DNA of 64,000 nt from Lucifuga dentata (Eukaryota > Chordata > Actinopteri > Ophidiiformes > Bythitidae). Shown here piece by piece: positions 1 to 10,367 of this stretch (positions are counted from its first letter, which is position 1; the number at the start of each line of letters is the position of its first letter). The notes under the pieces are model-generated. The model was not told the origin of the DNA. It made no database searches and saw only the letters and a program-made list of their open reading frames with translations. The DNA lies in NCBI GenBank assembly GCA_014773175.1, contig VXCM01000141.1, positions 27,632-91,631 of the forward strand. Direction: 5' to 3'. The translations under genes were made by a program, and so were the position numbers.

Positions 1-1019
1 GCTTTAAAGATCAAAGTGTTACCAAGTCTCTCTAAGGTGATAACCTCTGGTTACCATGGTGTTTGGGAGGTCAGAGAAATTTAGAAGTTCTGTTTCGTTG
101 TCTTTACAGTACCTGTTCTGCAAGTTTTACAACTAAATGAGGGGAAAAAAGCAGCAGGGGATCTTGAGTTCCTGGGTGCTCATCCATATGTTAATGTGAA
201 TGTGTATTGTGTCTGTGAAGGGGGACAGTTAGGTGTCTGTGAAGGGGGAAGGTGATGTATGCGTGGCTTCAGCAGGCCTCCACGCAGATGCAGTCTGAAA
301 ACTGATTATTTCATCCCAGATAAACATAATCATATATTTATCAAACTGCAGTTGTTCCAGTAATGCTACAATAATTAGTTCATTCTTGCATATTTCCAAA
401 GCACATCTTTCCCTTTCTACTATTAACTACCATTGTTACTACCCAGCATGCATAAGACAGAAAAAAAACCCAGACAGGTGGCAGTCTAGCACATGGGTAA
501 CACTTAATAAACACACACACGCTCACATTCACACCTACAGCAACATCCTGTGGAAAATTCATGTGGAAATGTCCTACACCTTTGTACAGCTGTAATTAAC
601 TTGTCCCAAAGTTCCAGGAACTGCAATTTTATTGTGCTGTACTCTCATTAGCACATTATGACTGTAGCAGTGCTGTGCCAAATAAAGTTGGTTGAACAAA
701 AGACTTCAGTGATTTAATTCAGTGTATCACATCTAAACAGAACAGAAAAGGGAGATTAATGAGATCTGCCTGAAAAGAGAAACTGTCACTTAAAGCTAGT
801 TATATGGGAAGACGGAAAGCAAAACTGTAATTATATCAAATGAAAGATGGAGGAAGTGAGAAAGATGATGCAACTGTTTTTAAAAAGAGAGGGTCAGAAA
901 AAGGGTTAGTCAAAGATGATCTGAGGAAAACCCAGTCCATCAATATTTAGCAGCAGTTTGGCAGCAGGTATAAAAATATTTCACAGACTCCCTTAGAGAT
1001 TTAAATGGAATGTCTGTGG
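1..1019. other. Unassigned AT-rich DNA
   Basis: No coding frame, structured repeat or RNA gene can be supported here. Two short near-copies of a 'tgtctgtgaaggggga' phrase lie about 30 bp apart around 210-250. The right part, from about 840, is purine-rich and leads into the LINE relic, whose true 5' edge I cannot place. Confidence 0.5.
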
Positions 1020-2121
1020 TTGGTCTAAGATAAAATCAACCCGAGGCCTAAGGATACATCGGTCAGAAGAAGTGCTTGGAAGAGGTGAAACTGGGACCTC
1101 ACATTGATCAATATCTATTGAGAGAAAAGTCATCAGTTGAGTGAAGTTCCGTGGCAGGATAAACCCCAAAGTTCGTCGAGCACCAAGACCCCAGGTTCAG
1201 AGAAGATCACTCCAAGCACAACCTCCAATAACCAGGAAGGTAACCAAACAGCCTGGTAAGGAGAAGAAGATTCAGGCACACGTGCACATGCCCACAGGTG
1301 AAGTGGCCAAAGTAGAGTGAGCAGTAACCAATGCAGACCTGTGCAAGATCCTAGACGCATGTCTGGGAAGAGCAGACAAGAAGCTGGAAAGAATGGGTGA
1401 CCTCATTTACAGCTACCCGGCAGAAAGTTTAGGAACAAAAGACCACCCCCACCCAAAACAAGAAGACATCAGGAGATAGAGCGCCTTGTAAAGGAAAGAC
1501 AGAGCTTAAGAAAGCGCTGAAGAAAGGCAATGACAAATGAGGAGAGGGAAGGTATTAATCTCCTGCAACTAGACCTGAAAGAACAACTAGCAAGACTACA
1601 AAGAGCAGAAACCCTCAGAATATGACACACAAAGAAGAAGAAGGCAAGAACGTCATTCCACAAGGATCCATTTAAATTAGTGAAACTTTTCACAAAGAAA
1701 AGAAGTGGATCACTCAAAGTGTCAAAGAGGGAGCTCAAAGACCACCTAAAGTCAATAATACAACCAGAGGCTGGACCCAATGGCCCTACCTGCAGATATG
1801 CCACCTCTTTAATCTATTTACATCTATTTAATTTTATTTTATTATTAATTTATTTACATCTATTTAACACATCTATTTAATGGAGCCCTCCCAAAAAGCT
1901 GTGAAGAAGGTGAGGGCAGCTTCTGTCCGAGACCAAATGGACTTCCTTACCTGGTATACAAGAACGCACCAGATGTCCTGAGGTTCCTGTGGAAGCAGAT
2001 GAGAGTGATATTTAAGATGCAAAATATCCTTAAGACATGGTGAAGAGCAGGGGGAAAGTTAATCTCCAAGGAAAAGGACACCTCTAATATCAAGCAATTC
2101 TGGTAAGTTAGCCTGCTGAAT

Positions 2122-2755
2122 GTGGAAAGCAAGATCTTCTGTAGCATTATTGCACAAAGGATGACAAACTACCTAAAGGACAACGACTTTATTGACACAT
2201 CAGTACAGAAAGCAGGCATACATACCGGGTTTCTCAGGATGCTTGGAACACACAAGCATAATGTGGCACCAAATCCAAGATGCAAAAAGGGAAGGAAGAG
2301 ATTTGCACGTCTTATTTCTGGATCTAGCCAATGTGTTTGGATCTGTTCCTCATACTCTCATCTGGGCAGCTTTAAATTATTTTCAAGTCTCACAATCCAT
2401 CACCAATTTGGTCAGGAGCTATTATCAGGACCTGCAGTTTTGCCTTACAACCTCACAGTTCAGTACATCCTGTCAGTCTCTGGAAAAAGGAAAAATGGCT
2501 GGGTGCACCATCTCCCCTTTAGCATTCACCATGGCAATGGAAATAATCATCAGAGCATCAAGGTGGGTGGTAGGAGAATGCCTGAAACCAGGACTACAGA
2601 TTCCTCCTCTGCATGCCTATATGGATTACATGACCAAATGGATGTTGGAAAAGCTTCACACAAACATAAAATGGGCAAAGATGAAGATCAATCCTAGCAA
2701 ATCCAGGAGCATCTCGACTCAAAGGAAACCTAACAGACCACATACTCAACATTGA
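2122..2755 (+). pseudogene. LINE reverse transcriptase domain, frameshifted
   Basis: Two overlapping frames carry consecutive parts of one RT domain. The first (from 2122) reads MESKIFCSIIAQRMTNYLK and then KDNDFIDTSVQKAG, the fingers region. After a frameshift near 2220-2235 the second frame continues with a GFSGCLEH segment, the motif A strand LDLANVFGSVPH (catalytic Asp codon 2321-2323), the CTISPLAFTMAMEIIIRAS segment (motif B region) and the motif C box. Motif C reads Y-M-D-Y (2618-2629) where active enzymes have Y/F-x-D-D, so a catalytic aspartate is lost by a single base change. The intact enzyme would copy its own RNA at the nicked target in the nucleus; this copy is dead. Confidence is high for the RT call and moderate for the exact frameshift point. 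Confidence 0.85.
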
Positions 2756-2875
2756 TGGAATACCTGTCTGTGTCAGAGCAACCAAACATGAGCTTCTGGC
2801 AGTGGTACAACTCAAGCCTAAAGATACAGATCAACATAACCAACTGAGGGAAGACACCATCAAAGGCCTTGAAAA

Positions 2876-2964
2876 GACTGACAGCTCCCTGGCAAGTTAA
2901 AACTTGCCAGGGAGCTGTCAGTCCAACCTGGCAATCCAACCTGGCAATTTGGATTGCCAGGTTG
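2876..2964. repeat. Two adjacent hairpins inside the LINE
   Basis: A perfect 23-bp inverted repeat (2876-2898 and 2901-2923, 2-base loop) is followed at once by a perfect 16-bp inverted repeat (2924-2939 and 2949-2964). The left arm of the first encodes the LINE phrase DSSLPGKL, so it is probably the original sequence and the right arm a fold-back copy that interrupts the frame. Confidence 0.9.
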
Positions 2965-3300
2965 TCCCAGGTTGGACAACCTGAAGGACATAGAATGCAA
3001 CAGAGACATTACAACAGGCAAAATCAGCCCTCAGACACGGAGACATTGTAGGCCAAGTCCAACACGGAAGAGGTGGCCTAGGATGGAGAATGAGCAAGCC
3101 AACATGGCACAAGGCAACACCAGTCCAGACAGACGTATGTCACCAGGAGGAGGCAGAACGATGTACAAAGGCTGTCTCACAAGCAAAGCAGGGCCAGTGG
3201 ACAATGTGAGGGAAAACATGGAACATCTGAAACTGACATGGAAGAACTTGTGGAAGATGGAAGGAAGCAGGCTGAGCTTCATGTGAGAGCCACCTATGAT

Positions 3301-4035
3301 GTCCTGCCCACTCCAAAAAAAAAAAAACCTGAATCAGTGGTATAGAGAAGGCCCATCATGTCAACTCTGCCAAGGACCAGCAACCCTGAGACACATCTTC
3401 ACTAGCTGGAAAACAAGCCTTACTCAAGGACCATTGCACCTGGTCCTTGAGTGGCAAACTACCTAAAGAACAACAACTTTATCTTCATGTCACACCTGGA
3501 GGCACAATCAGGTGCTCCAACAGCTGGAATCATCCTAGAGGAGAGAACCACCATCAATGCTCTCCCCTTAACAACCACTGTGTCAAGCACACCATTGTCT
3601 TTATACCAGCAGGTCAACCAGCAAGCAGTCTAGCCACAAAACAGATGCTGCTAGGGACTGGAGGATGCAAGATGCTCTAGATCACAAACTTGTTTTTCCA
3701 ACGGAGATTATAACAAGTCTCAGACCAGATCCGATCCTATGGTTAGCCTCATGCAAGTCCCTCTACATCGTTGAGCTAAGCAGAGGAGTGCAAGATGCTA
3801 AAATCTTGTGACCTAGCAGCTGAAACAGAACAGCAGAGCTGGAGAACACAGGTAATCCCAGTGGAAGTTGGCTGCAGAGGTTTCATAGCCATGTCTTCCA
3901 CCAAGCTACTTCAAAGAATAGTGAGGGCAGCCCCTCCGAAAGGCAGTCAAGTCACTGTCAGAGGCTGCTGAGAGAAGGAAGCAGCAACTGGCTATGGCTG
4001 AAAAGAAAGGATTACATCTGGGCTGTGACTAGTGG
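3301..4035 (+). pseudogene. LINE CCHC-like finger and restriction-like endonuclease region, degraded
   Basis: After an A-run at 3314-3326, codons read NQWYREGPSCQLC and then a His-containing stretch: Cys at 3359-3361 and 3368-3370, followed by RHIFTSWK, where Trp stands in the place of the last zinc-ligand Cys of a C-x2-C-x7-H-x4-C knuckle. Further on, the segment RPDPILW (Pro-Asp at 3725-3730) and IVEL (Glu at 3773-3775) has the PD...E spacing expected of a PD-(D/E)xK nuclease fold, followed by PVEVGCRGF, SNWLWL and RKDYIW pieces. In a live element this part would nick the genomic target. Stops and frameshifts show that it is not functional. The match to the family is from recall, so a profile search would be decisive. 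Confidence 0.7.
3422..3452. repeat. 12-bp perfect inverted repeat in the LINE
   Basis: Arms actcaaggacca (3422-3433) and tggtccttgagt (3441-3452) with a 7-base loop. It sits just after the finger codons. It could reflect a small deletion that brought two natural coding segments together. Confidence 0.8.
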
Positions 4036-4260
4036 GAGGGGGTAAAAGCGGNTGCAGTTGGGACCCCTGGCATCACTGTTGAGCCCTCTGGGGATGTTGT
4101 GGGCCTATCAACAAAACATCAAAGGAGGAGGATGCCCACCTGATGACCCAAGTGACGCACTTACCCCTCCCCACTATCACCACCACTCAAAACTCACCTC
4201 GTGCCGATTGCAATAAGTGGGATGGTATGCCACACATTACGATGACAGAGGCAAACATCC

Positions 4261-4566
4261 CATGAGGAAGGTCATTTGAACTTTTAGCTGAATGATGAAC
4301 TCAAATATTTGTGCATAATTTAAAGCCCAGTTTTAATATTCTCTCCACATAACTAAGGGGTTTAACTGAGCTCTGCCCTCCAGCGAGTTAGATGCTGACA
4401 CGGTGCTCTTATTCACCTGCCTGTAGTAGACAGATTACTCTCAGGCCCTCCCTTACATTGTCTTCAAGCTCATCACTATTGTATTATATGACCAGGTTAT
4501 CTTTCAGTCAACTACCATTACTGTATGCACAATTTGTGATCACAGTTTGAGATTTGTGATCACAAA
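4261..4566. other. Unassigned spacer after the LINE
   Basis: No coding or repeat signal is recognised. An N at 4052, just upstream within the LINE tail, is the only single-N join with no visible flanking duplication or simple repeat. Confidence 0.4.
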
Positions 4567-4590
4567 GGAGAGGAGAGGAGAGGAGAGGAG
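4567..4590. repeat. (GGAGA)n pentanucleotide microsatellite
   Basis: About five pure units of a 5-base purine repeat. A related tract of the same unit is at 15551-15575. Confidence 0.9.
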
Positions 4591-5005
4591 CTGCATCCCA
4601 AATAATAACGCCCATAAAAATTTCTCCTCCCAACCTCCCCTCCATGCTCCTTTTTTCCATGACCTGGAAACCAAAGTTGTCTCCTCCACTCCTCAGCTGT
4701 CCAAAACCTGGAGGAAATGACACCGAAGCTTTATTTTCTCCTCTAAATGTTTTCACACTTTGGTGTAACATCACCTTGTCCACGCCCCCTAAACCCGCCC
4801 ATCAATACTGATCAGCAAAGACAAACTCAGGTGAAGTGCTGACAGATTTCTCTGTGAACAAATATAAAAAATGTGTACTGATTTATTACACTGTGATCGT
4901 TTTAAACAGCAAACCACAGTCCTTAGAGCACAGAAATCTGCACAAATGAAAAAGCTCACATCCGTTTGTCAAATAATTACTGGATTCAAGATACAGTATT
5001 TCTTT

Positions 5006-5050
5006 CCAACTGCAATTTCACTTAATGACAGTAAGTGAAATTGTAGTTGG
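5006..5050. repeat. 19-bp inverted repeat
   Basis: Arms 5006-5024 and 5032-5050 match at 18 of 19 positions around a 7-base loop. It lies in the interior of the possible DNA element. Confidence 0.85.
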
Positions 5051-5423
5051 GAGGAAATATCCTGAATATTTCTGCACAGATGAATTTGATGGTTAAAGTA
5101 AGACTGAAAATGTGAAATATGATTTAAACAATACTGTTACATAAAATAATTCTCTTTGAACGATCAACATAAACATATGCATTTATAAAATGGGAACAGT
5201 TGTTTATTAATAATTATTCATATTTAACAAAATAAAAAAATAATTCATATATAAAATAATGTTATTATTAAAGACAATGACATACTTAGAACCACATGAC
5301 AACTCTAGAACCAAATGTTCAAATAAGGCAACATTAATTTTAAACTTAACATTGTTAAACTTAACTGTAAGGCATTTCAGCATGTCTTCATTTCAGGAAT
5401 GATCTGGGGGATGTGGAGATACA

Positions 5424-5546
5424 ATGTCCAATGGAATTTTGATCATCTTAATAATAAAAAAAAAAAATCAATGCCACATATGTCNATGTCCAATGGAATT
5501 TTGATCATCTTAATAATAAAAAAAAAAAATCAATGCCACATATGTC
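5424..5546. repeat. 61-bp direct duplication around a single N
   Basis: Bases 5424-5484 and 5486-5546 are identical and are separated only by the N at 5485. This is the pattern left when two overlapping contig ends are placed side by side instead of merged, so the second copy is probably not real. Confidence 0.9.
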
Positions 5547-5785
5547 TGGGTGGGAGATGCGATCAGCGTTGCAGAAAGAGTAAAAGCTGTGATTGGACAC
5601 TTCATCATTAATCGACGTTGCATATGATGATAATGGAGGAAACATAACTGTCCCAATTCTCATGTCTTATGTCCTCCTGCTCCTTTCCTCCTCTCCTCCT
5701 AACCTCCGCCTCACACTTCCAGGTAGGAATGAAGGGGAGGAGGGGAGGAAAGAAGGAGAGGAGGAAAATACTTTGGGATGCAGCT

Positions 5786-8379
5786 AAAGCACATGAGAAG
5801 GGAGCTGACAAGGAGATCAGAAGTAGGTTATTGAGAACACCCTACAGTTTTCTCATGCACAGTTATTAACAGTCAGTCTACAAGCAGATGGGAGTGATGA
5901 TAATGAATTGCTCGTCAACAGCAATTTCACTAAGCATCATTGTTAGGAGGCAACTCTGTTCTGACTTCTACTCACAAATTATCTTACTGTGCATTTGTTG
6001 CCACAATTGAAGATCATTTTCAAAATGAATATAGCACAGAGCTACAGGATTTACAGCTATTACCAATAAGTCTCTATCACACATCTGAGTGAAATCCTTT
6101 AATCAAGTGCGATTCTTTGGTCATTAATGTACTGTAACTTCTATATTGACACGTGTTTCTTGCATGTATGGCATAAGGCAATCAAAGAGGAAACCTAGTT
6201 AGAGTTATCTGAGAAGCAAGCAAGACATGTTATCATTGAAGCATTACAATCATTACTTCATACATCTTTTAATAAAAAATGAACAGCATTATTTTTATGT
6301 GAAAGGTCAGGATAACCTAATTCATAACCAGTTATAGTGAATTCTTCAATTGAGTCTGATTGGTTCAAAGTTTTGAATTTTCTGGTGGTGCCTTGGGGAA
6401 TTACACAGGCAGAATGACCTCACAACCTCACAAGAGGCTTATGGAAAGGCAGAAATCAGTGTTGTTTCGTGAAGCGCAAGTTCAGAAATGAAAGGGGGAG
6501 AAAATCAGAGGACAAGGGCCGTGCTGATTCAGAGATGAATGGATGTGGAAGAAATGCTCAACGGATACATCTGCTCTCAAGTATCGACCAATCACATGGT
6601 CCTCCATGGTTATACTGCCATAACGTGTTCGCTTGCAGATGTGCATGTGTGTATGTGTGTGTAAGTGTGTGTTTTGTGTGTGACGCCCTTCGTGATTTGT
6701 ACTAAATGACTTAGACCCAAAGAAAGCTCCAGGGAGATATATGCTCTCAATCATACTGTACACCGCAGTGCCAAGGGCAACAGAAAGGGAAGCAGACAGC
6801 AACACGGGTCACTAGCAGACCAGCAGAGGCCTGAAAATCAGATCCTTCACAGACTAAGCTCGCTAAGGCTCCCAGTTGGCAAAATGCATTGGAGGGTAAC
6901 AAACTTGATTTCAAAACCAGTGTCCTTCTAAGTCAAACGGCTTGTCACCCTGGAACACAGCAGGGTGCGGGAGATGCCTGCCTGGAGATGCAAGGCAGGT
7001 GTTTCCTTGCATGTGTTTTATGTCTGCTCACGTCCACAAATGTAATGCATTAAACTAACCAAGAAGGAAATGTAGGAAACACTTTTGTTGTTACGATTAG
7101 CTTTCATGAACACCACAACACCAGGTCAGATCAAAGTGAAGTAACTTAAGAATTGTATCTCCTCAATCGTTCAATGTTAGCACAATTGGCTTTTAGATTT
7201 CCAAGATTGGATTGATGAGAATGACAGTGAGCAAGTAGCTGATGCCTTGTTGCTTAATGATATGTCAACAGCACACAAAGCTGCTGTTAAACACAGTGTC
7301 AAGATGGAAGAAATGAGAACATTATCTTCCATTGTAAAAGAGTGTAAAGTAAAAGAGGAAATTAGCTGAAGTTACTGCATTTTAGGAGCTTTGAGTAAAG
7401 ACAAAACAGTCCTGTCTCTCACATTTTTACCTGTATCAACTGAGAATAAGCACTCGTTTTCTCTTTGCCTTGATCTACTCTCACAATTAGAAGCTTCCTA
7501 GTATGAGCACAAGAGCAGTTTGAAGACTTGAGTACCTTGCTCAATTGCACCTTGACAATGACAATGTGTTAGGTCCAGCAATACTTATTTACTGCCCCTA
7601 GAAAGAAAATGAAAAGGTTCTATTGATTGTACACTAATTTCATTATATAAAGTACAGTAACTCCATACATATAGCCTAAAGGGAAACAGTAAAGCGATAG
7701 CTACAGCATGGATTAATCTCCATTTCTACTAAACAGTCTATCTCTCTCTCTCTCTCTCTCTCTGTCTGTCCCTCTAGCTCTCCCATGCCTGTCAACAAAT
7801 GCCCCAAGGCCCTCTTCTGCTAATGAGCTTAAAGCCAGACCTCTAATGCCACAATTGCAGGCATATCTATGGGAGCTGGGGTTTTTATCTTCTGCTCAGT
7901 AAAACTCCAACCATAAAGGACAGACTGGTATTATCCCCATATTATCCCCATATTTTTCCATACCACACACACCTAAATTACATCCATTAATACCACATAC
8001 CTGTAGCTGATATGCCAACCAGCTCGCCATAGCCGGATAAACCGCTCACACTTCCAATATTTTCTACATGCATATGGAGGTAGTATTTTCATTTTATTTC
8101 TCATTGACACATTTCGGAACATTCTTACAAATTAAATGTTTTCATACATTCCTAATATCCTCAGCCTACTACTATTAACAAAATAATGACGCTGCCATGC
8201 ACAACATTTTGAATTACATTTCTGCACATTCAATAATTGTATTTGCTGTTGTAATAGGGTTAAGAGACAATTCCTGGCTACATAGTGATACATGTGATAC
8301 ATGAAATTAATTTGGTAAATGTTGCATGAAAACAATAAAAGATCATGCTCATTGCTGCATTCAGTTTGTTTATGGGATC
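5786..8379. other. Unassigned AT-rich DNA with simple repeats
   Basis: Only low-complexity features stand out: a TG-rich patch (about 6639-6690), the TC microsatellite at 7741-7763 and a short tandem of 'attatccccat' near 7932-7955. No exon, RNA gene or transposon end could be supported. Confidence 0.5.
7741..7763. repeat. (TC)n microsatellite
   Basis: A pure TC dinucleotide run of about 11 units, followed by an imperfect TCTG tail. Confidence 0.95.
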
Positions 8380-8600
8380 TGTCAGATTTATTTTCTATTT
8401 TTCATCTTACTGGTCAGGTCAAGTACACAGTGTGATTACTTTGTTTCTTTTCTGTTTGATCTTACACTTCTAAACTGTCCTTGCTCCTGTTTCACCCGAA
8501 ACTACGGCTCCTACACATATTTTCAGAAACTAAGTTTCTACCAACATCCATGCTTGTAGTCACATACACTTGTGCCATACACACACATTAGAACGCACAC

Positions 8601-8608
8601 TATAAAAG
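8601..8608 (+). promoter_or_regulatory. TATA box of the solo LTR
   Basis: TATAAAAG lies in the U3 portion, about 100 bases before the AATAAA signal. This spacing fits a short LTR promoter with R downstream. Confidence 0.6.
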
Positions 8609-8700
8609 CTTGGACATTTTATCATACGTAGTTCTTCTTATCAGAACTGCTCTGGTGTCGTACAGACAGTATCCTGTAAGCTTGAACCCTTGCTGGCAAG

Positions 8701-8706
8701 AATAAA
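8701..8706 (+). promoter_or_regulatory. Polyadenylation signal of the solo LTR
   Basis: AATAAA lies downstream of the TATA box and 58 bases before the LTR 3' edge, followed by T-rich sequence (cttcatttttactgtt) resembling a downstream element. Confidence 0.6.
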
Positions 8707-8768
8707 ACACTGCTTGGACTCTCGGCGTCTCTTCATTTTTACTGTTCCAGAAATTCCACCACAGGATC

Positions 8769-10359
8769 AAGCATGTTTTAAATGTGCATTTTGTTGTCTA
8801 TGAATTAATTTACTCAGAAGTATCTAATATAATCACCAAAACACTGTTCATCTTGGCAACAAACAAAAACAAGGAAAAAAAAACAACTAATTACTCTATA
8901 GCTGCAACTGAATCTGTCATATATTAATTCCTGGAGACATGCCTGATTCTTCTCGTAAGATACTGCTCTACTTATGCCTACAAAGAATTCATGTTTCAGA
9001 GGTTTCGTTTGTAATGTGCTTGGGAAAGAGTGCTAGAGGAAAAGGGAAAGGTGTCTGTTGACTGTTTTTCTATTGTTAGCAAACACGGCACATAATTTTC
9101 TTAAAAGGCTTTCGACAGTGCTTAATTTGCTCAGTTAATCAATTTGAAGGTGATCTGAGCAGCCAATGACGTGCACCCAGGATAATACTGTATGTGTTTC
9201 TGTAGCGCGAGAGCACGAGACACCACTAAATATGCTTTAACAGACATCATCAACATGTTCCAAAATCAAGACGTTTCTTTTATGATTCACCATGAATTGT
9301 TTGCCTTTAGCAGCATTACCAATGCCCAATTGTACACTGTATTCTTCATCACATATCACTAAGCTAAATGGAAGATAGAGGTTAGCCCACATACATCTAC
9401 ACATTGCTCATGGAGGTATCTGTGGTGTGTAGGCATCATATTAGCAGCCATACTAGTCATCCATCATGAAAGCATGGCTGGAAAACAATCACAGATTTAA
9501 CCTGCCTCTGTGGCAGTGTACAGCCAGAGAGAGAAATGGCTTGTAGCTGCAGGGTGGTGGATAATGGAGGTGCGTACCACAGACAGCAAACAAAAAAGTG
9601 CTTCAGCAGCGGCTCAGGCTGTCCTGAACCCAACCAACTCTGAAATTATTCAAGAAGCCTGTATACATCAATAAAAGCTGCTCCATCTTTTTCAATGAAA
9701 TACTGAAAGTGGTACTGATGGCTACTTTAAATTCAGATCATAAGAAATAGGTTCTATTTTAACAATGCAATCGCAAAAACCAGTGCAGAGCAGTAGGTTG
9801 TAGTGCAAGGACAATGAAGTATTTAAGTGTTTTTATGTATGCACAATGAGTAAAAAGAGGTGGATGGTGTAGAATATAAATTGGTGTTTGGTGTGGTGAT
9901 TAATGATTATTTTCTCTCTGAATCACAGTTCTCATCTCATACTTCTTAATCAATTGTGCCAATCACAGTGGTGCATCAAATGTTTCACCCAGTGGAGAAG
10001 AGAGTCAAAGAGCAGTTTCTCTAAGTACAATAATATAGCAAAAACATCATTGCTCTGCCCAGGCTGTACGGAAATGGCAAGATGCAAATATACAGTGTAT
10101 AACCACAAATATAATCCCAAATACAAATATACTAACATTCAGCCAGATGATCTGGATTTCCTTTTTTCATAATAAAGGATTAGGACCAAGATCAAGGTCA
10201 ACAAACATGATGAAAACATCCCTGATATAATGTAACTGCTGCACATTTTTGTAAAGAGTTTCATTTGCACATGCTAATTACATTGTTAGACTTGGTTTTC
10301 CTACATGTATTCTCAGTGACCTAAATTTCAACCAAATATAACTCCTTGCCTTGTGCATC
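8769..10359. other. Unassigned DNA
   Basis: No coding, RNA or transposon structure is recognised. The part around 9090-9180 is of mixed composition and free of simple repeats, but nothing in the sequence alone shows constraint. Confidence 0.45.
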
Positions 10360-10367
10360 CTTGTTTA

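Larger units (their letters stand above)
1020..4260 (+). mobile_element. Decayed RLE-type non-LTR retrotransposon (LINE)
   Basis: One degenerate element runs left to right. It keeps, in order, a Lys/Arg-rich linker (about 1380-1740, with phrases such as FTKKRSGSLKVSKRELKDHL), reverse transcriptase (about 2000-2760), a CCHC-like finger (about 3355-3400) and a restriction-like endonuclease region (about 3640-4030). This domain order is that of LINEs whose nuclease lies C-terminal to the RT (R2/NeSL/Dong-like group) and it resembles a family that is common in fish gene models. The frame is broken by stops and frameshifts, so the copy cannot make protein. An AT-rich 'acatctattta' repeat stretch (about 1820-1880) interrupts the linker-to-RT junction. 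Edges are approximate: no target duplication was found. The exact clade is not resolved from the sequence alone. Confidence 0.82.
4589..5785. mobile_element. Possible non-autonomous DNA element with 14-bp inverted ends
   Basis: The 14-mer agctgcatcccaaa (4589-4602) is matched exactly in reverse complement at 5772-5785, and both ends are followed inward by clustered cctcc/ctcc pyrimidine-rich subterminal sequence in inverted orientation. No target duplication is visible because the left flank is a GGAGA repeat. No transposase codons were found. The pairing could be chance or part of a wider purine-rich family, so this is a tentative call. Confidence 0.3.
8380..8763 (+). mobile_element. Solo LTR, 384 bp
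   Basis: The block starts TGTCAG, ends CCACCACA (TGT...ACA termini), and is flanked by the identical 5-mer ggatc at 8375-8379 and 8764-8768, the target duplication expected from an LTR-element integrase. In the right order inside it are a TATA box (8601-8608) and an AATAAA signal (8701-8706) about 60 bases before the 3' end. No gag/pol codons follow and no second copy lies nearby, so it is a solo LTR left by recombination between the two LTRs of an endogenous element. Whether the parent was Gypsy-like or retroviral cannot be decided from the LTR alone. Confidence 0.75.

Noticed and set aside
1469..1804. 111-codon minus-strand frame
   Set aside because: It is the antisense of the Lys/Arg-rich LINE linker; the plus strand carries the recognisable protein.
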